Part shown: positions 1-5,149 of the stretch, in pieces
Layout: every line of letters begins with the position of its first letter
How positions within the stretch are numbered: the stretch's first letter is position 1
DNA from: Prevotellaceae bacterium UBA3646
GTDB lineage: Bacteria; Bacteroidota; Bacteroidia; Bacteroidales; Bacteroidaceae
Direction of reading: 5' to 3'
NCBI GenBank assembly: GCA_002373535.1
Contig: DFKL01000178.1
Coordinates: 272-5,420 of the forward strand
Length of the DNA stretch: 5,149 nt
Position numbers and translations under genes: made by a program
Notes under the pieces: generated by a model
What the model saw: only the letters and a program-made list of their open reading frames with translations
What the model was told of the DNA's origin: nothing
The model's database searches: none

Positions 1-527
1 GTCGTAACCTGAAACATCTGGCCTGCACCCTCGCAGTCGCTGGCGGTAATCAGCGGTGTGTGGAAATAGAAATACCCATGCTCGTGGAAGTATGTGTGTA
101 TTGCCATCGCCATATTGTGCCGGATTCGCAGTATGGCGCCGAAAGTGTTCGTGCGCGGACGCAGGTGTGCCACGGTACGCAGATATTCCCAGCTTGCTCC
201 TTTTTTCTGCAGGGGATAAGTGTTGTCGCTGTCACCTAATATCTCGATCGTCCTGGCCTGAACCTCGCTGGCCTGCCCTGCAGCAGGACTTTCAACGAGT
301 ATGCCTGTTACTGCAATACATGCTCCTGTCGTGATACGCTTGATGGTATCTTCGTCAAAGTCCGGATCTTCGCCTACGATTTGTATGTTCTTGATTGTAG
401 AGCCGTCATTCAGTGCAACAAAGAAGATTCCTTTGCTGCCACGCTTTGAGCGAACCCATCCTTTCACGCATATTTCTTGACCAAAGTCGGTACTCTTCAG
501 TGCATCAGTTACTTTTGTCCTTTTCAT
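1..527 (-). CDS. asnS: Asparaginyl-tRNA synthetase, N-terminal part (gene runs off the left edge)
   Basis: This is a class IIb aminoacyl-tRNA synthetase that charges tRNA-Asn with asparagine in the cytoplasm. The ATG at 527-525 opens 175 full codons that stay open to the window edge; a full-length family member has about 465 residues, so roughly 290 are missing. The product starts MKRTKVTDALK. Residues about 18-105 look like the OB-fold anticodon-binding domain (KGWVRSKRGSKGIFFVALNDG near 22-42). The catalytic domain begins with YLRTVAHLRPRTN (115-127) and the motif 1 region FHTPLITASDCEGAGQMF (155-172), both very close to E. coli AsnRS as I recall it. Motifs 2 and 3 lie outside the window. 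The gene starts 21 bp after the pseudouridine synthase stop, so it is probably co-transcribed with it. No Shine-Dalgarno sequence is visible. AspRS is the nearest relative, but HLRPRTN and TASDCEGAGQMF favour AsnRS. Confidence 0.96.
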   Translation of the reverse strand, partial: MKRTKVTDALKSTDFGQEICVKGWVRSKRGSKGIFFVALNDGSTIKNIQIVGEDPDFDEDTIKRITTGACIAVTGILVESPAAGQASEVQARTIEILGDSDNTYPLQKKGASWEYLRTVAHLRPRTNTFGAILRIRHNMAMAIHTYFHEHGYFYFHTPLITASDCEGAGQMFQVT

Positions 528-548
528 GATTGAAATAATGAATTATGC

Positions 549-1607
549 TTATTCAAATGCCCCCATCTGTAACATCTGTACTTCCTGCTCTGTAAGGAAG
601 CGCCAGTCTCCACGCTTGAGGTTCTTCTTCGTCAGTCCCGCGAAATACACGCGATCCAGTTTGACGACGTGGTATCCAAGATGCTCGAATATGCGTCGTA
701 CGATACGGTTCCTGCCACTATGGATTTCGATGCCTACCTGTTTCTTGTCTGTATCGGAGGCATAGTCTATGGCATCGGCATGTATCTCTCCGTCTTCCAG
801 TGTTATGCCGTCAGCAATCTGTCGGATGTCTGCTGCCGTGACTTTCTTGTCCAGGAATACGTGGTATATCTTTTTCTTCAGATATTGCGGGTGTGTAAGC
901 TTGCTGGCCAGTTCTCCGTCGTTAGTGAGCAGGAGTACGCCTGTCGTGGTCCTGTCCAGCCTGCCTACGGGGTAGATGCGCTCGCTGCAGCAGTTCTTGA
1001 CAAGATCCATGACGGTCTTGCGGTTCTGCGGGTCATCGCTTGTCGTGACAAAGTTCTTAGGCTTGTTGAGCAGGACGTATACCTTTTTCTCGAGGCTGAG
1101 TGTCTGGTCGTGGAACATGACCTGATCGCTGCGCAGTACCTTCGTACCCAGTTCCGTCACTACGTTGCCATTTACCTTTATGACTCCGGCCTGGATAAGA
1201 GTGTCGGCTTCACGTCTGCTGCACACACCGGCGTTTGCCAGATAGCGGTTCAGACGGATCGGCTCGTTCGGGTCGTAGTGCTTTTCCTTGTATTCTATTT
1301 GTTTCTTCATGCTGTATTTGGCATGAGGATTGTAGTCGGCCGTCCGTGGGCGTCGGTTGTATTTGCCGCCTTGTGCCTGATTGTCGAAGCGGCTCTTGCG
1401 GACATCGTTGCGGTCATAGGCTCTTGAATAGCTGCGTCGGTCCGTAGAGCCGTCGCGCTGTCCATTTCCTTGGCGTGAATAGTTGTTCTCTCTGTTGTAG
1501 CTGTAACTGCCTACGTGGCGACTGATTCTTGGACGACGTGGGCGATCACCGCCACCGTTTCCCTCGCTGGCAAATGCGTTGCGCCAGCTTTCTTCTTCCA
1601 TACTCAT
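549..1607 (-). CDS. rluB: RluB/RsuA-family rRNA pseudouridine synthase with Arg-rich N-terminal extension
   Basis: The 352-residue protein isomerises a specific uridine of ribosomal RNA to pseudouridine. Residues about 116-162 form an S4 RNA-binding domain (IRLNRYLANAGVCSRREAD, then VIKVNG). The catalytic domain follows from about 175 (YVLLNKPKNFVTT), with the signature GRLDRTTTGVLLLTNDG at 215-231; Asp218 is the expected catalytic nucleophile. HSGRNRIVRRIFEHLGY (296-312) is the conserved RsuA/RluB/RluE/RluF-family C-terminal motif. Residues about 1-110 are a low-complexity extension rich in Arg, Asn, Gly, Ser and Tyr (17 Arg in residues 21-90), probably disordered and RNA-binding. RluB (23S rRNA, U2605 in E. 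coli numbering) is the likeliest subfamily, but RsuA- or RluF-like specificity cannot be excluded by eye. An in-frame ATG at codon 3 is an alternative start. It sits 70 bp after purB and 21 bp before asnS, all in one direction. Confidence 0.93.
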   Translation of the reverse strand: MSMEEESWRNAFASEGNGGGDRPRRPRISRHVGSYSYNRENNYSRQGNGQRDGSTDRRSYSRAYDRNDVRKSRFDNQAQGGKYNRRPRTADYNPHAKYSMKKQIEYKEKHYDPNEPIRLNRYLANAGVCSRREADTLIQAGVIKVNGNVVTELGTKVLRSDQVMFHDQTLSLEKKVYVLLNKPKNFVTTSDDPQNRKTVMDLVKNCCSERIYPVGRLDRTTTGVLLLTNDGELASKLTHPQYLKKKIYHVFLDKKVTAADIRQIADGITLEDGEIHADAIDYASDTDKKQVGIEIHSGRNRIVRRIFEHLGYHVVKLDRVYFAGLTKKNLKRGDWRFLTEQEVQMLQMGAFE

Positions 1608-1677
1608 AGTAAGTCGTTAGTTAATTGTGTTTTTCTATATATAATATTTTTGCCTGTGACGACAAGTTCAGCCAGAG

Positions 1678-3021
1678 TCAGATTCCAGTGTATGTGTGCG
1701 GTGTAATCCTGCGTAGTTCGTCCTTTACGGATTCGTTGACGTTTAGCTGTTCGATGAAGTCCTTGATAGTCGATTCGTTGATGCCGGCTCCAGTACGGGT
1801 GAGGGCTTTCAGCGATTCGTAAGGATTTGGATATGCTTCGCGACGTAGGATTGTCTGGATGGCTTCGGCACATACCGCCCAGCATCCGTCAAGGTCGCGG
1901 TTGATAGCTTCCTGGTTCAATACCAGCTTGCGCAATCCCTTTATCGTGCTTTGGATGCTGATAATAGTGTGACTGACGGGAACGCCGACGTTACGTAGAA
2001 CGGTTGAGTCGGTCAAGTCACGTTGCAGACGGCTGATTGGCAGTTTCTGGCTCAGGTGTTGTAGAATTGCATTTGCAATACCTAGATTGCCTTCCGAGTT
2101 TTCAAAGTCGATAGGATTTACCTTGTGTGGCATGGCAGAGGAACCGACTTCTCCCGCTTTCACTTTCTGGCGGAAATATTCCATGCTGACATACTGCCAG
2201 AAGTCACGATCCAAATCTATAATTATGGTATTTATGCGCTTCATGGCATCAAATATCGCACCGAGACTGTCGTAGTTGCTGATCTGTGTGGTATATTGCT
2301 CGCGTTCAAGTCCGAGGCAGTCAGAAACGAACTTGTCGCCGAATCCCTTCCAGTTATATTGCGGGTATGCAATGTTGTGTGCATTGTAGTTTCCTGTGGC
2401 GCCACCGAACTTGGCCGTTATCGGGAGAGCTTTCAAGGCTTCCAGCTGACGCTCCAGCCGATAGGCGAAAACCATGATTTCCTTGCCCATGCGTGTTGGA
2501 CTGGCCGGTTGCCCGTGTGTCTTTGCGAGCATGGGTATGTCTTTCCACTCGGATGCATACTCTTTCAGCAGCTCCGTCAGTTCTTCGACCTGTGGGTAAT
2601 AGACATCGCGCAGTGCTTCTTTGACAGACAACGGGACGCTGGTGTTGTTGATGTCCTGGCTGGTCAAGCCAAAATGGATGAATTCCTTATATCTGTCAAG
2701 ACCGCCAAACTTGTCAAATTTCTCCTTTATGAAATATTCAACGGCCTTGACGTCGTGGTTGGTAACCTTCTCAATATCCTTGATGCGTTGTGCGTCTTGT
2801 TCCGTAAAATCCTTGTATATACTGCGGAGGTCGACTGTTCCTGACGGGAAATCCTTCAGCTGAGGCAGGGGAATATTGCACAATGCAATGAAATATTCTA
2901 TTTCAACCCTGACACGATACCTGATAAGTGCATATTCGGAGAAATAGTCAGCCAATTGCTTCGCCTTGTCACGATAGCGTCCGTCTATCGGACTGATAGC
3001 AGTGAGGAGATTAAGTTCCAT
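1678..3021 (-). CDS. purB: Adenylosuccinate lyase
   Basis: This 447-residue enzyme of the fumarase/aspartase superfamily acts twice in purine synthesis: it splits SAICAR to AICAR plus fumarate, and adenylosuccinate to AMP plus fumarate. It is a cytoplasmic homotetramer in known members. The N-terminus LTAISPIDGRY (6-16) is typical of the E. coli-type PurB (456 residues). TNHDVKAVEYF (87-97) and FGLTSQDINN (117-126) are conserved. KTHGQPASPT (167-176) carries the probable catalytic His169. The superfamily signature GSSAMPHKVNP is at 293-303, with Ser295 matching the catalytic serine of E. coli PurB, followed by IDFENSEGN. RDLTDSTVLRN (334-344) is also conserved. Nothing is missing or broken. 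The ATG is preceded by an A/T-rich leader without a Shine-Dalgarno sequence, as is usual in Bacteroidetes. It probably heads a unit with the pseudouridine synthase gene and asnS. Confidence 0.98.
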   Translation of the reverse strand: MELNLLTAISPIDGRYRDKAKQLADYFSEYALIRYRVRVEIEYFIALCNIPLPQLKDFPSGTVDLRSIYKDFTEQDAQRIKDIEKVTNHDVKAVEYFIKEKFDKFGGLDRYKEFIHFGLTSQDINNTSVPLSVKEALRDVYYPQVEELTELLKEYASEWKDIPMLAKTHGQPASPTRMGKEIMVFAYRLERQLEALKALPITAKFGGATGNYNAHNIAYPQYNWKGFGDKFVSDCLGLEREQYTTQISNYDSLGAIFDAMKRINTIIIDLDRDFWQYVSMEYFRQKVKAGEVGSSAMPHKVNPIDFENSEGNLGIANAILQHLSQKLPISRLQRDLTDSTVLRNVGVPVSHTIISIQSTIKGLRKLVLNQEAINRDLDGCWAVCAEAIQTILRREAYPNPYESLKALTRTGAGINESTIKDFIEQLNVNESVKDELRRITPHTYTGI

Positions 3022-3039
3022 CTTATGGATGTTTAGATT

Positions 3040-3082
3040 AAATAAAAGAAACCGACATGCTCCTAAGAGACGCTGTCGATTT
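3040..3082 (-). terminator. Putative terminator or attenuator between tRNA-Val and purB
   Basis: Read on the minus strand, AAATCGACA (3082-3074) pairs with TGTCGGTTT (3057-3049) as a 9-bp stem containing one T-G wobble. The region between could form a small inner CTC/GAG stem. The stem is followed directly by CTTTTATTT. This layout is that of an intrinsic terminator for the tRNA transcript. Because only about 18 bp separate the T-rich tract from the purB start and no clear promoter is seen after it, partial readthrough into purB is possible. Confidence 0.55.
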
Positions 3083-3098
3083 CAAACCACCACTTCTG

Positions 3099-3173
3099 TG
3101 GGCAATGAGGGATTCGAACCCCCGACCCTCTCCTTGTAAGGGAGATGCTCTGAACCAGCTGCGCTAATTGCCC
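3099..3173 (-). tRNA. tRNA-Val, anticodon UAC
   Basis: The 75-nt cloverleaf reads on the minus strand from GGGCAAT to ATTGCCC plus discriminator A. The 7-bp acceptor stem is perfect. The D arm is GCGC-AGCTGGTTCA-GAGC, with one G12-A23 mismatch. The anticodon arm TCTCC-CTTACAA-GGAGA gives anticodon TAC (UAC), which reads valine codons. The variable loop is GGGTC, and the T arm GGGGG-TTCGAAT-CCCTC has one G-T wobble. CCA is not encoded (ACAG follows ATTGCCC), so it must be added by the CCA-adding enzyme. The gene stands alone between trpS and purB, with its own promoter upstream and a hairpin downstream. No intron or second tRNA is seen. Confidence 0.97.
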
Positions 3174-3193
3174 ATGCAATCCGTATAATTGCA

Positions 3194-3225
3194 GTGCAAA
3201 TGTACGACAATTGTACGAAATGCAC
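3194..3225. repeat. Interrupted inverted repeat inside the tRNA-Val promoter
   Basis: On the plus strand GTGCA (3194-3198) and GTAC (3202-3205) face GTAC (3213-3216) and TGCAC (3221-3225) around a 7-base centre, with unpaired segments of 3 and 4 bases between the arms. A direct repeat TGTACGA (3201-3207, 3212-3218) overlaps it. It spans the spacer and touches both promoter elements. It could be an operator, a weak trpS 3'-end hairpin (no T tract follows on the minus strand), or chance. Confidence 0.4.
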
Positions 3226-3228
3226 AAA
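3197..3228 (-). promoter_or_regulatory. Bacteroidetes-type sigma-ABfr promoter for tRNA-Val
   Basis: On the minus strand the -33 element TTTG (3228-3225) is separated by 20 nt from TACATTTG (3204-3197). The latter matches the Bacteroidetes -7 consensus TAnnTTTG exactly, and the spacing is in the expected 19-21 nt range. Transcription would start near 3190, giving a 5' leader of about 17 nt before the tRNA. The promoter lies in the 66 bp between the trpS stop and the tRNA. It could also supply purB by readthrough. Confidence 0.8.
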
Positions 3229-3239
3229 TGTTTTAAGAT

Positions 3240-4343
3240 TTATTTTTGGTTTGCAAGGCGTTTTGCCTGTTCGGCGATAAGTTCAGTGTCATCGAAATAG
3301 TTGATTTTCATTGCCCTTCTGACCTCATCCATTGTCTTTGCTGCGGTTTCGCGTGCATCCTCACACCCCTTTCGAAGGATTTCGTATACGGCAGGTATGT
3401 CCTTCTGCAGCTCCAGACGACGTTCGCGTATTGGCTTGAGACGATCGTTCAGGATGTTGAACAGTAGCTTCTTGCATGTTCCGTCTCCCAATCCGCCGTG
3501 GCAGTAGTGTTCTTTTAGCTGGTCAAGGTTCTTGTATTCCGGAAGGAAGCGTTCGAAGTCGTTGTCGGTGGAAAATGCATCAAGATACGTAAATACCGTA
3601 TTGCCTTCAAGATGTCCCGGAGAGTCGATTGTCAGGTGCTGTGGGTCGGTAAACATGCTGTTTACTTTCTTCTTCAGTTCCTTTTCGCTATCGCTCAGAT
3701 AGATGCAGTTGCCAAGGCTTTTGGACATTTTTGCCTTTCCGTCTGTTCCCGGCAGGCGCATACATGCCTGGTTGTCAGGCAGCATTATCTCTGGCTCTAC
3801 GAGGGTGTTGCCGTATATGTGGTTGAAGCGACGTACTATTTCCCTGCATTGTTCCAGCATAGGCTCCTGGTCTTCGCCGACCGGAACCGTCGTGGATTTG
3901 AAGAGAGCAATGTCTGCAGCCTGGCTGATGGGGTAGGTGAAGAACCCTACAGGTATGCTTTCGCCGGCAAAACCGCGCATCTGAATTTCAGTCTTGACTG
4001 TCGGATTGCGCTGCAGTCTGCTTACGCTTACGAGATCCATGAAATAGAATGCGAGTTCTGCCAGTTCTGGAATCTGGCTTTGGATGAAGATGGTCACTTT
4101 CCCCGGGTCCAGTCCGCATGACAGATAGTCGAGGGCAACCTCAACTACGTTCTGGCGTACTTTCTCAGGATTGTCCATATTGTCTGTCAGGGCCTGGGCA
4201 TCGGCGATAAAGACATACATTTTTTTGTATTCGCCTTCGTCCTGAAGCTCTATACGGCGGCGAAGGCTCCCAACGTAGTGCCCGATATGCAACCTGCCTG
4301 TAGGACGGTCACCTGTGAGGAATATTCTGTCTTTCTTGTCCAT
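3240..4343 (-). CDS. trpS: Tryptophanyl-tRNA synthetase
   Basis: This class Ic synthetase attaches tryptophan to tRNA-Trp in the cytoplasm and normally works as a homodimer. The product is 367 residues, longer than the roughly 330 of E. coli TrpRS. The start LTGDRPTGRLHIGH (9-22) holds the HIGH ATP-binding motif at 19-22, and GKAKMSKSLGN (202-212) holds a perfect KMSKS loop at 205-209. FIADAQALTDN (45-55), RLQRNPTVKTEIQ (109-121) and FFTYPISQAADIALFK (134-149) with VPVGEDQ (153-159) are Rossmann-domain and substrate-pocket segments of TrpRS rather than TyrRS. The GDRPTG form of the first motif and the length resemble the TrpRS type I recall from streptococci and clostridia. The gene begins about 30 bp after the OmpA terminator and ends 66 bp before tRNA-Val. 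No exact sigma-ABfr promoter is visible in its short upstream gap. Confidence 0.97.
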   Translation of the reverse strand: MDKKDRIFLTGDRPTGRLHIGHYVGSLRRRIELQDEGEYKKMYVFIADAQALTDNMDNPEKVRQNVVEVALDYLSCGLDPGKVTIFIQSQIPELAELAFYFMDLVSVSRLQRNPTVKTEIQMRGFAGESIPVGFFTYPISQAADIALFKSTTVPVGEDQEPMLEQCREIVRRFNHIYGNTLVEPEIMLPDNQACMRLPGTDGKAKMSKSLGNCIYLSDSEKELKKKVNSMFTDPQHLTIDSPGHLEGNTVFTYLDAFSTDNDFERFLPEYKNLDQLKEHYCHGGLGDGTCKKLLFNILNDRLKPIRERRLELQKDIPAVYEILRKGCEDARETAAKTMDEVRRAMKINYFDDTELIAEQAKRLANQK

Positions 4344-4371
4344 TATAAGGTTAAATTCTGTTTGTCAGTTA

Positions 4372-4410
4372 TGAAAAGAGGGAAGCATTCAGTATGGACG
4401 CTTCCCTCTT
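4372..4410 (-). terminator. Intrinsic terminator of the OmpA-family gene
   Basis: A perfect 11-bp inverted repeat, AAGAGGGAAGC (4376-4386) and GCTTCCCTCTT (4400-4410), flanks a 13-base loop. On the minus strand the stem closes into a TTTTC run (4377-4373). It lies 19 bp beyond the OmpA stop codon and 32 bp before trpS. This separates the two genes into different transcripts. The T tract is short, so some readthrough into trpS is possible. Confidence 0.8.
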
Positions 4411-4429
4411 GATATCCTGCTATGCTATA

Positions 4430-5149
4430 TTACTTCAGTTCTACAGTAGCGCGACGGTTGTATGGATATGGATCCAGGTCGTTTACGCCACCCTTGGCAG
4501 CGGTCTCGATCTTGTCGCTGCTTACGCCCATCTTGACGAGCTCTGCGACAACGGCCTCAGCACGGCGCTGTGAAAGAGCCTGGTTGTAGTCTGGGCGACC
4601 TGTGTTGGAGTCTGCGTAGCCTGTAACTACGACAGTGCGGTTGTTGGCAATTGCAAATTCTGCAATCTCCCTGACGTTCACGAGATCCTTCCTTGAAGCA
4701 ATCTTGCTCTTGTTCAGGTTGAAGAATACCGATGTACGGGTCGTGGCAGGTACTGTTACGACGTTAGTCACAGGCTTTTGGTTCTTCAGCAGGTTCTGCA
4801 GACGATCGTTTTCTGCCTGTGAGTCTGCCAGAGAGGCGTTAAGCGCGTCAACCTGAGCCTTGTTCATAGCCATGATGGCATCTACGTCTGGAGCATTGTC
4901 CCATCCTACCTTGCCGAGATTGAAACCGCAACCTACGCTCCAGCCTACCAGCCAGTCACGAGACTGTACAAGAGCATACTGATTGCCGCTGCTCCACCGG
5001 CTCAGACAACCGTCCATGTCCGGGTCACCGGCGTTGGCATAGATGTCGACGTTGATGTGGAAACGCTTTGTCACGTTGAACTGGTTCAGGATACCTGCAC
5101 CCAGCAGGAATGACTCTGACGAATTGTCACAATTGTGAAGCCAGCCTGC
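4430..5149 (-). CDS. OmpA-family outer-membrane protein, C-terminal part (gene runs off the right edge)
   Basis: The frame is open from the right edge to the TAA at 4432-4430, giving 239 residues of the C-terminal part; the signal peptide and most of the barrel are outside. Residues about 15-80 alternate in the manner of beta strands (SFLLGAGILNQFNVTKRFHI, then WLVGWSVGCGFNLGKVGW) and look like the end of an outer-membrane barrel. Residues about 88-125 (MNKAQVDALNASLADSQAEN and on) form a probable helical or coiled-coil linker. Residues about 138-239 are an OmpA-C domain that binds peptidoglycan: VVVTGYADSNTG (173-184) and YNQALSQRRAEAVV (188-201). Asp180 and Arg196 match the diaminopimelate-binding Asp271 and Arg286 of E. 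coli OmpA. The protein should tether the outer membrane to the cell wall. Three Cys (7, 48, 74 of the visible part) lie in the barrel region. The GTG at 5074-5072 is not the true start. Confidence 0.94.
   Translation of the reverse strand, partial: AGWLHNCDNSSESFLLGAGILNQFNVTKRFHINVDIYANAGDPDMDGCLSRWSSGNQYALVQSRDWLVGWSVGCGFNLGKVGWDNAPDVDAIMAMNKAQVDALNASLADSQAENDRLQNLLKNQKPVTNVVTVPATTRTSVFFNLNKSKIASRKDLVNVREIAEFAIANNRTVVVTGYADSNTGRPDYNQALSQRRAEAVVAELVKMGVSSDKIETAAKGGVNDLDPYPYNRRATVELK

Noticed and set aside
669..1427. Plus-strand open frame of 252 codons opposite the pseudouridine synthase gene
   Set aside because: It is fully antisense to a well-supported gene, has a Cys/Val/Leu-rich composition typical of a reverse-frame shadow, and shows no recognisable domain.
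1608..1677. Terminator or promoter between purB and the pseudouridine synthase gene
   Set aside because: The gap is A/T-rich (TATATATA) but has no stable inverted repeat and no TTTG/TAnnTTTG pair at the right spacing.
1604..1885. Minus-strand 93-codon frame spanning the purB 3' end and the following gap
   Set aside because: It overlaps purB out of frame for most of its length and overlaps the next gene's start; the composition does not look like a real protein.
2125..2844. Plus-strand open frame of 239 codons opposite purB
   Set aside because: It is fully antisense to purB, which has all its family motifs; no domain or plausible start signal is seen.
3022..3098. Purine riboswitch or other metabolite-sensing leader before purB
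   Set aside because: The gap is only 77 bp, with no purine-riboswitch core; only a terminator-like hairpin is visible.
3612..4121. Plus-strand open frame of 169 codons opposite trpS
   Set aside because: It is antisense to trpS and has no recognisable motif; a codon-usage shadow is the simpler reading.
5072..5074. GTG as a start for a 214-residue OmpA-domain protein
   Set aside because: The frame stays open upstream to the window edge and the preceding 25 codons encode a beta-strand-like segment, so the gene continues beyond the window.
1..5149. Mobile element, CRISPR array, phage or defence system
   Set aside because: No transposase, integrase, regularly spaced repeats, att-like direct repeats at the tRNA or defence domains were found on either strand.

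Overview
The window looks like an ordinary housekeeping stretch of a Bacteroidales chromosome (Bacteroides/Prevotella-type). Three things point there: the proteins resemble Bacteroidetes homologues, Shine-Dalgarno sequences are absent before the genes, and a tRNA promoter matches the Bacteroidetes sigma-ABfr consensus (TTTG, 20-nt spacer, TAnnTTTG). Genus and species cannot be fixed from the sequence alone. Every supported gene lies on the minus strand, so transcription runs from the right edge to the left.

In transcription order the layout is as follows. An OmpA-family outer-membrane/peptidoglycan-binding protein (5' end cut by the right edge) ends at 4430 and is followed by a strong hairpin terminator. 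Next is trpS (tryptophanyl-tRNA synthetase, 3240-4343). A tRNA-Val(UAC) gene (3099-3173) follows, with its own promoter between it and trpS and a hairpin plus T-rich tract behind it. Then come purB (adenylosuccinate lyase, 1678-3021), an RluB/RsuA-family rRNA pseudouridine synthase with an Arg/Gly/Asn/Tyr-rich N-terminal extension (549-1607), and asnS (asparaginyl-tRNA synthetase), cut by the left edge after 175 codons.

purB, the pseudouridine synthase gene and asnS are separated by 70 and 21 bp with no visible terminator, so they probably form one transcription unit that joins purine synthesis, ribosome modification and tRNA charging. With trpS and tRNA-Val, most of the window serves translation. 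The OmpA gene is a separate unit. No gap without a gene exceeds 300 bp.

I found no mobile element, CRISPR array, phage gene, toxin-antitoxin or defence system, and nothing that looks like a new multi-gene system. The points most worth a second look are small: the disordered extension of the pseudouridine synthase, an inverted repeat inside the tRNA promoter, a terminator-like hairpin just before purB, a non-canonical D-stem pair in the tRNA, and a TrpRS of the GDRPTG subtype.
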